Positions 17,832 through 35,065 of a stretch of 64,000 bases of DNA are shown here, one piece after another. The first letter of the stretch is position 1; the number at the start of each line of letters is the position of its first letter. Source of the DNA: Botryococcus braunii (Eukaryota; Chlorophyta; Trebouxiophyceae); NCBI GenBank assembly GCA_002005505.1, contig KV908340.1, forward strand, positions 937,512-1,001,511, given 5' to 3'. The notes below the pieces were generated by a model that saw only the letters and a program-made list of their open reading frames with translations, did not search any database and was not told the DNA's origin. Both the position numbers and the translations under genes were made by a program.

Positions 17832-18496
17832 TACCAGTGAAGGGATAGAACAGCATGCTGGGTATAGAGGCAGGGAACTGCACAGGCATGCCATTTTCTC
17901 ACGCACACCTGTGATAAGGTGACTCTGCAATCTCTCTGATTAATGAGCATCAGGCACCCCTTGAGCAGCGCTCTATCTGCCAGATGCCTCACCGGGTACA
18001 AAGTCATAAATGGTCTACCCTCATCAAGTACACAAGAATTGTCCTGGGTGAAACCCTCTGTCAATATTCATGGCCAAACCAATTTTAACGGAGTGTGCAG
18101 GTGCTGAGGTGGGCTTCCAAGTTCAGAACACAGCACCCTGCAGCGCGTTTTTAGTGTTCCAAACCAGGAACGCGTGGGGCCACATAACCGAATACGAACG
18201 GGAGTGCCGAGGCGTGGTGGCACACGCGTGGCTTATAAAAATCTCAACATATGACCTCGGCGGTGCTTCAAGTGGCACAACAAGGTTACTCCTTTTTCTA
18301 GTGCAAAGGTGTCAAACATCTGGCGAGCACATGTCTTGTGGACCTGGTCCCCAACATGTGTGGCATCAGAGCTGGACTCAGCAGCTTGGATGGCACGAAA
18401 TACCAGTGCAGATTTGACCTTGTCCGCAGTGCAGATTTTTGAGAAGGCTTAATCCAGGATCTCTGGGCGCATTGAGGGCCTGCATGCTGATGCAAA
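17832..18496. other. Unique sequence right of the copy A breakpoint
   Basis: No BTB-family exon continues here. A TATAAAAA box-like string at about 18234-18241 lies some 260 bases before the ATG of the membrane-protein gene and could be its core promoter. This rests on the string alone. Confidence 0.35.
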
Positions 18497-19610
18497 ATGC
18501 TCACTCATGACGTGGCTGAGTGCGAAGCATGCACTGCAGGAGTCATGACATCGATGCTCCCTCTGCGGCAACATGGTGGGGACGGGGCGTCCCGCTCCTC
18601 CAGCACAGCTCTCGCCCAATGCCCTCCAGCAACAGCCTCAGCAGCTCCAGCAGCGGTACCCCGGGAACCAAGAAGCGTGCCTTGGTGGAAGGCCTGGCTC
18701 ACGATTTCAATCTTCAGATTTGCTTCGGGAGAGCTCGAAGGGCTGTACGAGCACTACATCGCCAGCACCGTCAATCTTTGGACCCTTGCACACAGCGGCC
18801 ACGTCATCATGGGCTGGATCGTGTTCACGCAGAAGCTCATGACTGCCCCTAGGAAGCTGCGTGCGTATGTTCCTGCCGCGTGGCCCATCGCTTTCCTCCA
18901 CCCGCTCCAAGCGGGGATTCTGATCCTCATCATCCTGTTTAAGCCGGCGTTCTACAACCAACACCGCCAAGCTCTTCATGCCGGCGTCATCTGCGTGTTC
19001 ATGACAACCTTTCGCACGGCGCGAGCGGTGGTCCTGTGGATGCGCCTAGCCAACGCCAAAGGCGTCCAAAGCTGGATGCAGCAGCTGCAGTCGTTCACGG
19101 TCGAGAACTTCTACTTCACCATCATGTGGGTGCTCCAGGTGGCGTACCCTGTCGCGCAAGTTCCCGCCATCGTCCTTGCGACTGTCGAGCAACGCGCACC
19201 TGTGCAGCTTGCCGCAATGGCGGGACAACATCAGCGTCATTGCCACCGTGTCCCCGAGGGTCCTCGCATGGACTCGGACGGCCTCAAGCTGGATCAGCGG
19301 CCTGGGGCATCCCGACTTGGCGGCGAAGGCCATGAGCATGGAGCTTACCTGCCCTGCTGCGCTGGCGTTCTGGCAGGTGATTGGCTGGTGGCTGGCCTGC
19401 CACGCCGCATTTGCTGCGGAAGTGTTCCGGCGTAGGGCTTTTCTCCGGACTCATGTGGCACTGGCGCACTTGGGCCCCGCCCATTTGGAAGCTGCCATGA
19501 AGTGGCCTTTTGGGAGGAGCTCGATGCTCCTGCGCATGATCATCACGTCTCTTGCGCTGTCCTGCTATGCCAGCGTGTTCTGGAGCATAATTCTGCATGT
19601 CATTCAATGA
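18497..19610 (+). CDS. Multi-pass membrane protein, unknown family, one frameshift
   Basis: An ATG at 18497 opens a frame of about 235 meaningful residues. A second frame, entered between about 19176 and 19215, carries the sequence to TGA at 19608-19610. I infer one +1 shift (an inserted base or sequencing error) and a protein of about 370 residues. After a Ser/Ala/Pro-rich N-terminus there are about six hydrophobic segments: around LWTLAHSGHVIMGW, AGILILIILF, GVICVFMTT and FTIMWVLQVAYPV in the first frame, and AFWQVIGWWLACHAAFA and MIITSLALSCYASVFW in the second. No motif identifies a transporter or enzyme. The stretch is clearly more GC-rich than its surroundings and has no visible intron, unlike the BTB genes, which may point to a retrocopy or transferred gene. 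Function unknown. Confidence 0.55.
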
Positions 19611-20119
19611 GACCCAGGCTTCCAGACGGACACATTCGAATCCATAGATTCCATAGATGGATGAAATCCTGACTTGCGGTTCCTGAGGACTTGAATTACC
19701 CGACCCAGTGACCCCAAGGACAAATGCCTCCACCATTAACATGGGGCTGTTTCTAACCAAATGTTGGGCATCCACGTAGTCATCCTTACAGGGCACCTGA
19801 TTTGAAGGCCCATGGGATGTATTTGGAAATTGCGCATTAGGTCTGAGTGGGACAAAGAGAACATGCTGAGGATATGGATTTTGGTTTTAAACCTTCTATC
19901 AGCGGTCGGACGACCCTGTCAAATTCAAAGAGGACTCCCACGAGTTGACAATTACCTTTCAATGTCGGGCATTTTGAGTAATTAGTTTTCTGTGTCGGGC
20001 AGCATTGGAGTTTGGGATTGCAAACCTCCGGGAATATGCGGTATGCCTTCCATTTATTTCCAGTCAAGTTTGTTCCTTGAACTTGAACAGGTCGCTTGCG
20101 TATACGCTGCAAGGTAGGA

Positions 20120-20145
20120 ACGACTTAGCTACGTAGCTAAGTCGT
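20120..20145. repeat. 26-bp perfect palindrome
   Basis: ACGACTTAGCTAC is followed directly by its reverse complement. The words TATACGCTGCAA flank it on both sides as a direct repeat (about 20101-20112 and 20145-20156). Confidence 0.9.
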
Positions 20146-20441
20146 ATACGCTGCAACGTATTAGTGGCTTTGAAGTCAAAGTAACAAAGGGAAATGATGT
20201 GGGTCCTGGCTGAAAAGATGTTCAAAGAGTGAAGAATTTGAGTGGGAAATGGGGAAGAAAAATATGAGGGAAAAAGTGAGAAGGTACCACGGCTACATGT
20301 ACATGACATTTCCACCATGTGTGCTTCCAGAGCTTCAGATCTGTATCTTTCGATCTGGTGTGTCGCCAGTGGGACCGTATGTCACCAGCAGGCAGACCAG
20401 GCATGTCAGCAGCAGGCAGACCTAGATGGTAATTAGCTATC

Positions 20442-20514
20442 TACCTTCATAAGGTATACCTACGTAGGGCTCGTACCTTCAGAAGGTACCGTTATACATA
20501 CCTTTGTAAGGTAT
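20442..20514. repeat. Three small hairpins with ACCTT/AAGGT stems
   Basis: TACCTT-CAT-AAGGTA (20442-20456), GTACCTT-CAG-AAGGTAC (20473-20489) and ATACCTT-TGT-AAGGTAT (20498-20514). The stems match and each loop has three bases. Confidence 0.85.
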
Positions 20515-21382
20515 ACCTAGCTAGGCAAACCCTATAGGTAGGGCTCTTGGCCATCGTCGCAAAAGCATGCATGCTATCTTGGTAAGCCTGGGCTAGCGCG
20601 TACACGTACGTAAGTATATTTACATGCGTATAGTAAACGCATGGGAGAAGGCCATTTGCTGTACCATGGATCCATCCGGATGCCCCCATCGGGACATATT
20701 GCGAGTACCTACGACCGTAGGTAAGCGCTCGTGAGAAGGTACACGTATATGCATATTGTAGAGCAGGATTGTAGATCCTGATCAGGATCTACAAGCTGGT
20801 TCAAACGGAGAGGGACGTTCATGTTTATTGAAAATGGGTCGCGCTAATCGATTGCCGATATCTTGTTGTAGAGCAAGGTTTTGGTCCTGCTGGGCAGCAT
20901 TCTTTTATTGGAATAACTTGGAAACTGGTGAAAGCAACGCTATTCATGCGCATTGATTGTACATGTATGCATGCATGCAGAGCATGGTCAATGGATCTTT
21001 CCACTTGATCAAATAGTGGAAAGCTTTTTACAGTCATCTCTAAGTACGAGCTCCTGCAGGTACGTAAGTGTACAGCTGCAGTACAGGTACATACTTATAA
21101 GTGCACGCGTAGACAATGGCAAGAACAGCATGCGATCAGCATGACATGTGGGTTCAGTCAGGAAGCCTCATGGAGTTTTCCACCGATGATGCACCACTGC
21201 GCGTCCGTATTCATCAGCAAAGGCCTCGGGAAACTCAGTTGTATTGTGGTGTGCTGAGGGTTTAGCAAACGTTGTGCTAGCACAGCAACGATTTTAACGT
21301 TCCTAAGTGTCAAAGCTTTTAAGTTGGGGAATCTGAACCGCTAGGCAGGGCTGGGCCTGACTGATAATTGGCATATCAAGTT

Positions 21383-21552
21383 GGGTCACAGCTGTGGGTC
21401 ACGATCGTTGCTGTGGGTCACAATCCCAGCTGTGGGTCACAATCATATGAGCAATGCATTGCTGTGGGTCACAATCACATGAGCAATGCATTGCTGTGGG
21501 TCACAATCACAGCTGTGGGTCACAATCATTGCTGTGGGTCACAACTGCGTGA
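21383..21552. repeat. Minisatellite built on GCTGTGGGTCAC
   Basis: GCTGTGGGTCAC occurs seven times, usually followed by AATCA. Two units carry an added ATGAGCAATGCATT. The unit length is therefore 17-32 bp and the array is not copied elsewhere in the window. Confidence 0.85.
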
Positions 21553-24088
21553 CAATAGGCTGCAGCCGTTTGTCAGGCAATGTGGACGGGGACGAATAAT
21601 TATTCGTTTATAATGCAATATTGCCATGGGCCCTGTCTGGTTTTGGCTTCCAAGGCGGTTGCAGGTGTCAAGTGCAGCGCAGCTCGACTCGAGGAGGGAG
21701 TGCCTCCAGAGGAAAGCGTATTTGTAGTAAATGAAGAACATGTATATACCAGTTGTTCAGGTGTTGCACGTACTATATACGTACTGCACACGGTGCACAG
21801 CACAAATCCGGTTGTTTAACGTTCGGCAGTTACAAATCCCCACACATTTGTCCAACGAGTACGTACTTGCATTGCCATAGAGTGTGGTGCAGAGTCATTC
21901 TTGGGGATCCTTGCCGATCTGATCAGAGCACCGCCAATCGTGATAGGAGTGCTCTCCAGGGGTTCTCCACTCCTGGCGCGCATGACTTGTGCAACATGGG
22001 CTTCTGCATGTTTCCAAGTCTAGGATTTTAAACAAGTCCTTTTAATGGCGATATTCTGTAGGAAAGCTTCCCAGTTAGGGGTGTATTTGAGGGTTTTCCA
22101 GTTATTAAGGGGAAATCCATGTACTAGTCATGCAAGTACGTTGTACTCACGCATGTGCAAGTGCTCGTTTGCCTGCAGGCGATTCAAGGTTACGTAACCA
22201 TTAAATGCTCCATCAGCAGGGTACCACGAAATCATAGGGAAGAGACCAGCACGGAGTACAGGCTCTTTTAGAAAGCAAGCTGCAGGTTTCTTGCCAAGAG
22301 CTCCACCAAGAGTGTACCTAGCTAGTGAGACTGGTCACTTGGACAGCAGGGCCTGGACACCTTTCTACATTCAGGCGAGGCCAAAAACACAAGTGGACAG
22401 TAAGAATAAGCTATCTGTTGCAGAACTACATTGCTCTTCTTAAACAAAGGTCATCTAAAGGGAATGTGCCGGTACCGGTTCAGACATACGTGTGTATGTA
22501 TATAATCCGAATCCATGCATAGCTCTGCATGCACTCTAGAAACCTCCAGTGCGTTAGGATGTCCGGCTTACCATTAATGTTAGTACTATCCACGGAACAC
22601 AAGTAGCTTTAGATAATTGTAGTCAGTACTGCTGGCTCCATATGGAACACGAGTACATTTAGATTATTAGATTAAGTACTGCTGGCTCAGCGAACCGAAA
22701 CCAAAATACGACTGTGCGTGTACTAGTAGTACATGTAGTACTAATACATGTTTTAAGCCACAGGACAAAATGGTTCCGGAAAGCATGTCCTGAATATGAG
22801 GTCTCACATTTTTAGAACTATTCAAGCTGCTCCTCTACGTTGAAAAGGCGTGATTACATTGTAATCTTAATGAACTTAATCCTTGCGCAATCCTTGCAAG
22901 GATATTGTGCAGGCTCTCGATTGCGGGTCAGCTTCGCCACCTGATGCCCGTTTTTGGACCCACAGAATCCTAGAAGACACACCAGTTGCAAATTTGATGA
23001 GGTAAAAGGTTCACACTCCATTTAGTAGTACTTGAGGTATACCTAAGGTAATACGTATACCTAAAGTATACGTATACCTTTGGCGCCGACCGATAGTTGA
23101 TCTCATTGGTCATTTAAAATGACCATACCAATAGCTCATGGAGCCCAGCGACCCCTCCCAGAACGTCCGCATCACCTCCAAACCTCCTCCTTTGAGAGGT
23201 TCATAAATGCTGACTGGCGAGGACTATTACTCACCATGACTCCATAATGGACTTTCCACCAGATAGAAATCTCCATCCGCTCAACTTCATTAAAGGTTTA
23301 AGGACGCATCCGCATGATATCATCGATGCTGTCGCAAGAGCCCGATAGGAGGTTGTAGCCATTAAGGCCTCCTAGGTGGCCACAAAGCCCGAGATCGGCA
23401 TCTGCCCCTCGGTGACCATGCACATTCTTGTTCAAGCCCTTGCGACCACTTCACATTGTTCATGTACGTACACTGTTCTTGCTTCTTGTTTTCACTACGA
23501 CCACTTCACACTGTTCATGTACGTACGTTCATGTATGTGGTATACCCATGATAACCATGCACAGCCACTGACATGGCGAGCTCGTTTGCAAGAAAAGTGA
23601 CCACTGGGCCTGCAAGGAATACACATGCATGATGCACATGTTTTCCACCCTCCAGAACCCGATACTTCCAAATTTCATCCAATATACATGACCCTGGGGC
23701 TCACTGGAATCCTCATGTACGTTCCATCTGATCCACACAAAAAACACGCCTCTGATGCAGGTTACTGTCAAAAGTGGGTCCACAGTGGTGGGCACAGACC
23801 ACGCACGGGCGTCCCGGATACAAAGACTGGATTCAACCCCAGCCTAAAGGGGGGATGGAGACTATCTAAAAGAAGCCTACATCGGTTAGTCAAACGACAA
23901 GAAATCAAAAGTGAAGGCCTTTATCAGGCTGACTGGTGGCATTTGGTAACCAAAAGTCCAATCGATTGCCTTTTACCACATCCATGCTGCAAGTAAGGTA
24001 TATCTTGACCAACACTGCACCCAACGATCGGAATCCAACGCACTGAATGGCGCGACGTTCATTCCATGTGAATATGCATGCGTGTGCC

Positions 24089-24090
<2 letters not shown>

Positions 24091-24164
<74 letters not shown>

Positions 24165-24191
24165 TGTGTGTTTGTGTGTGCCTGTGTGTGT
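24091..24191. repeat. (GT)n microsatellite
   Basis: A pure GT run to about 24163, then interrupted units. Confidence 0.95.
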
Positions 24192-25113
24192 ACGGGCGCG
24201 CACCCACATGCACAACGCATGCTTGCAGGCCCATCATTGACGACTTAATGGGCAACAGCCCTGGACACCCCAAAATCGATCTCAACAACCCGCGAAGAGC
24301 AAAAGCACATGCAAATGAGGGCCAAGTTTTCTGAGTGATATTCTCATGCGCTAGACAAGCAGGGCAACATGATCATGAAACCACCAACGATGCATTGGAT
24401 AAATCCCATGCCCCTGCTAAATCAGAAACTGAGAATATGTCGTCAGGGAGAAACAACTTGAAAGATGCCATTGACTCACTGCACACAGTCCGTAACACGA
24501 TGGATTAACTCTCGCCTCGCCAGTCACCCTCGCCAGTGATCACCAGTCGGGCAGGGCCAGCACCCAAGACTTGACGAACAATCATGGCACAAAGTTGATA
24601 ATGTCGCGTTCCTAACATAGTGGAAAGAGATGTTACATATATCTGCCGGAGTGCCACATGTCCTGAATCTTGTCATGGACGCGTGTACCGCATCCTCCAA
24701 TCCTTGGAACAATGTGCATGAGGATAAGTTTCAAGCTCCCCAAAAACGTTTCTACATTGGCGTTGCTTCTCCGCCCAAGCCCAGGAGGCTCTTTAGAATG
24801 CGGTACCTGCAATACCTTAACAGTTAGAACATCAATCGGTACCAACAATGTACTTTCGGTCGGTGCCAACTTCTGGATGGACTCAGGCAACGGCTCTCAA
24901 GCAGAAACGTTTATTATTTATTTTTCTTCTGAGCAGACTCCTTTGTGCACACCACAGTCTTCCATAAATGAAGTATGCAAGAACGATACCAGTTTAAGCC
25001 TGCCTATTATTTCCTATGCATATATGTTCTAAGTTCCAAAATGTACCAGGCTGTTACATCATGTACTTTTAATGATTAAGATGCTGCCTACCTGTTCGTG
25101 TTATCCAGATTTT

Positions 25114-26701
25114 TCAAATCTGCAGAGTCTTCAGCCATTCAATGGTTTGATGCATCCAGCACTTGTCTGCAAACTCTCTCCATGAACCGACTTTATCATA
25201 TGGCGGGGACATCTGGAGCAATGTCATCGGATTACGTTCAACAAATTGAAAGCGATTTTCCATCTCCTCGTCTGTTTGGAAATACTGTCGCAGTTGCTTT
25301 TCCAACGCTGTCAGTATGCCCGTACTCCAATCACTTTCAAAAAGCAACACAGATTTTGGAAGATGGGGAAGTGTTGGAGATCGCGAGAACCCCCTGAGAC
25401 TCACTACCTGAGTGATTATTGTACTTAGCACCATAAGAAAGACATGCAGCCGCACAAACTTTGAAACTTCAAACACTTCAGAGGCCTGCAAAACCTTACA
25501 GACCAGTGACTGAGCCTTAAACACAGCAATTAACTGAATGAATGGAGCTTCACACAGAGTATTATAAACTCAATATAGCTAAGCAACAGTTTATATATGT
25601 AAGTCATGCCGTGAGACATACAAGTCTCGCAAATTTACACATGAAACCCCCCACAGCACAATAGCAACTTGATCCCGAAGAAAGGTATCAAGAACTTCAA
25701 AGAATTTGAAACCAAATTATTAAGCAAAAGCATAAGTCCCAGCAACTGCATCCATGACTCTCCCCCCCCCCCCCTTTTCCTCAGAATGTGCCTTCCACTG
25801 AAAGAGCCCGCATTTGTAAAAAGTGAGCCTACTTCTACAGATGAACCAGGAAAGAACTATCCTTAGTTCTTTCGCGAATGAGTTGTTCAACCATCACAAG
25901 GTATTCACAAGCAGTAGACACCTTAATTTTCTTCTTCTACAGAAATCTGTGAATATACTCCCATCACATCTCTTCAGAGACGGCCTGGCAGTCGACAAGG
26001 GACATCTACATGCTGAGCAGGACTTACCCTTGATTGCTAACTCAATGGAATTTTTCGTTGTTGAGGCGGTGTCCACAATTCTGCGGATGTAGTCAATGTT
26101 GCTGCTTATCAGAGGATGTTGCACGAGAGTCTGCAGATCAGCCTGATTGAGAGCCGCAATGTTGATTGTTTCAAATAATTGACACGGCATGGTAGGACAG
26201 ACTACCCCAGCACGTTTAAACCAATCTGCAACCCCAGGCACACGATCACAACGCCAATTGAAAATGCTCATGGAATATTCTCTCGAGGAGCTCCAAGCTG
26301 TGATAACCTGCATCTGCCACAGAATCTCAAACAGGATAGAAGGCATCACATAGACTTATGCCTCCCATTACCCCAAACCCATATCCCGTGTGCACATGTT
26401 CGAGTGCCTCTCTGTAGGAGCTGAAACACCGCATCGTGCCACGTCCAGTAAAATCAATGGCATGAAGTTCTAAATCATGATCAGCAAAATTATATGATAT
26501 ACATATAATTTCAACGAAAAAAAGTTCAACAGTAGCTGGCTTGCATTCAATTGATGCTGACCTGAGGAAGAGTTCCACTTGCCACCAGCAAATTGCACAA
26601 ACAAAACACATGCTACTACATTCAGTAAAAGATACCAACAGTATTGTAACTTCCTATCCTGACACCATGGAACCAACCATAATCGGAAATGTCTCAAAAG
26701 G

Positions 26702-26793
<92 letters not shown>

Positions 26794-26840
26794 ACACACA
26801 CACACACACACACGCACGCACGCACGCACAAGCAAGCAAG

Positions 26841-26925
<85 letters not shown>

Positions 26926-28824
26926 CACAACTTCGAATCTGTATTCTGAAAGGGGAAAGCACAAGACCAAGCTTGAGCTCCAACCAACAAAATGCAGCCA
27001 AGTTGGATCAGGAGCTCAAAAACACTAGCATGACTCACCTTGACAATCAAGCCAGGTTGAGATCAAGAGAAGCTTGACTATCTCTGGAATTCGAAGGTTG
27101 TTTGAGGCAAGAATTTCTGTCAATGATGCAAGAGACAGCTTGGAGACAGTCGCCGGACATGGAACGGTGGCTGAATCAGCAAAGCCAACCGTAGGAATGA
27201 AAAGGCACGCCTCCAAGTTTCCAGCAATAAAATCTATGATATCTTGGCGGAGTGCAAGAGACGGCACTTTCTCAGACCTGCAATTTGCCACCAGTCATAC
27301 CAGCCGGGATTCTCAGTTCAAATTTCTCTCTAAACATAAACGCCGTGTAATGGAATAGATAATAAGCAACGCAAAGTTGCAATGTATGCAAAAATGACAT
27401 GTTGTAGTGTGCACTACATATGGCAAGCTGCAGTGTTGTTGTTCATGGCTGCCTGTCGCATGTTGGCCTTATGCATTATACCACTCTACTGGGCCCTGTA
27501 AGGTTTGCTGGAACAGCCCTGCCCCAACTACACCTGCGAGCAATGGCAAACTAGTATGCGTATCCATGTGAAACAAACTCCCCCTTTTCATAAAACTAGT
27601 TTTTGGCAGACACATTATCTGGTCCTACCCCTCATCAAACCCAACACCCCTACAGGACGAGAGGCTTGCTAACACAATCACAGAATCCAAGGGCCTGGAT
27701 CTGGGTCTGTTACTCTACAAGTGTTCAATTGGAAGTGAAATGCAAGTGAGCTCCATCAGCAACTAATGTCTGCAGATCCGACTCGACCCAGCATTTGAAT
27801 TAAATGTTGCATAATATCAAGGAATCTCTAGAGAAAACAGGAATTAACATGTGCTGACAAAGCCTAATCCCAGACTTTCTTGCAGAAAGCGTTGTGACCC
27901 ACAATGACAGATACTTGGCGGCATTGGGAGGGCTGCACGATCTCAACATGTAGCTACGGCAAGCTGCGGTAATGTGCGGAAAAGAAAAGCGAGCTGCTGC
28001 CTCAGCATATAAATTCACATTATCATCTGTTACCTCCAGCTGCGCAAAACTGACCCACTCAGAGACCTACCGGGAGCCCGGGGGGGGGGGGGAGGGGCGA
28101 TTTTTTATTTTTTTTATTTTTTTTTATTTTTTTTTGGTTGTTGTTTGGTTGGGGGACATGAATCACAACTTAACTTTTGATGAAGTTTAGTGGTGTAATC
28201 ACAAACACTCACCAAGAGCATAGGTTGAATGATTTTTTGCAGCAGATCATATTTGGACTTGTCAACAAAGTCAGTCTCAAAAACTGTTCGGTCCAGGTAC
28301 AGTTGTTGTATTTATTTCATAAGCTTCACTGATTGCATTGCCAGCAATTATTTCATGTATTCCTCAAAATCAAGGAAAATGTAAGGACACTGGGATGCCC
28401 TGACTGACTTTCCCCCATTTCCTTAGAGGAGGTTTTGTACGTAGAATGGACGTTCTAACAGAAATGAAGCTGTGTTGAAATGTACAGACAAGGTGTTCGG
28501 TTCGAAAAATTGGTTGATGAAATAAATTAAACAAGGTACAGCTTCCCGTGTGCAGCTCACCTCCTCCAGGTAGTAGGACGCAACCATGCCCTCCATTATG
28601 TAGCTCTCCACACCGCCAACTTTCAAATCGGTTTGTCTGGCTTCCGGTGGACTGCTTTTCAGCTTTGTTCTAAAGTACGGCGACATAAAAGACAGATGGG
28701 GCCGACAGCACAACAGCTTATAACCATCGTCAAACGACAGTGTAATATCCCAAATTCCATTCCATCCTTTTCGACTAAGCCACAAATTCTTCTTTGATTC
28801 TTTATAAAATTTGTCAGATTCCAT
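25114..28824 (-). CDS. BTB-BACK protein gene 3 (five exons)
   Basis: Exons, in transcript order, are 28824-28561, 28039-27903, 27277-27039, 26225-26028 and 25403-25114, about 375 residues. Exon 1 is the BTB core (WDITLSFDDGYKLL, MSPYFRTKL, MVASYYLEE). Exon 2 is the BTB tail (TDDNVNLYAEAAARFSFP, CRSYML). Exon 3 starts SEKVPSLALRQD and ends STWLDCQ; exon 4 has MPCQLFETINIAALNQADL and HPLIS; together they are the BACK-like part. Exon 5 ends WMHQTIEWLKTLQI, which resembles the end of gene 1's exon 5 (ADRTLEWLEDFKRQL). Donors are gtgagc, gtgggt, gtgagt and gtaagt; acceptors end gcag except the last (ggtag), which is the weakest call. It is transcribed away from gene 1B. Probably a cullin-3 adaptor by family; substrate unknown. 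Confidence 0.8.
26704..26925. repeat. (CA)n tract in intron 3 of gene 3
   Basis: About 220 bp of CA, broken by CACG and AAGC units near 26812-26842. On the sense strand of gene 3 it reads TG. Confidence 0.95.
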
Positions 28825-29388
28825 GCCTTACACCAACAGCGCAAAGCAAACAGGTCAAAGCTTTGCAAAGCAATTCGTTAAAAAATTCCCTTTGCAAATT
28901 TTGTAGTACGGGGCAAAAATGCGTGTATGTAGAGTTCCACGTTGGATGCCGATAGTTGCCGTGACGAAGACTTTTGTGTGCCAAGAACGGTCCCTGACGC
29001 ACCGAGTCGGACTCACTGAGTACGACTCAGGCCCTGTGCGCGTGGGAACAGTCCTGTAATATTTCCTTCCTTCCTATAGCTCCTTCTATAGCCTATAGGC
29101 CCGTCGGGTCTGTCAGGCCCTGGCCCGACTCAGAGCCGCTTAGTCAGAGGCTGATCAAGGGTCGGGCGGCAATGCCGCCGCGGCATGTTATCCATCCGGG
29201 GCTCTGGATTATCCGCCTCCCTGTCTTCCAAAGGGTATTTCAATTTCCCTTGAAAGAGTAATGCAGTCACCGGGACACCGCAGTGTATGGACGTGGAAGA
29301 AGGCCACTGCACTGCGGATTGATAGCAGAGAATCTGAAAGGAATTTTGCGAAACAAATTAAGACACTGGTACAGGTGTTCCGAACGCC
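28825..29388. promoter_or_regulatory. Divergent intergenic region between genes 3 and 1B
   Basis: The ATGs of gene 3 (-) and gene 1B (+) are 564 bp apart and point away from each other, so both promoters must lie here or overlap. No TATA box stands out. The right end (from about 29325) already belongs to the duplicated block. Confidence 0.5.

Positions 29389-35065
<5,677 letters not shown>

Larger units (their letters stand above)
19611..25113. other. 5.5 kb without a recognisable gene
   Basis: Apart from the palindromes, minisatellite and GT tract listed separately, I see no exon with family resemblance and no long credible frame. 20.4-23.1 kb is unusually rich in GTAC, TACGTA and CATG strings (for example 22723-22750 and 23031-23080). 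Confidence 0.6.

Noticed and set aside
21383..21552. Possible CRISPR array
   Set aside because: Spacers are shared and very short, the repeat core is 12 bp, and the setting is eukaryotic; it is a minisatellite.
23625..23996. 123-residue frame in the gene-poor region
   Set aside because: No motif, no splice context matching the family, and composition like the surrounding non-coding DNA.
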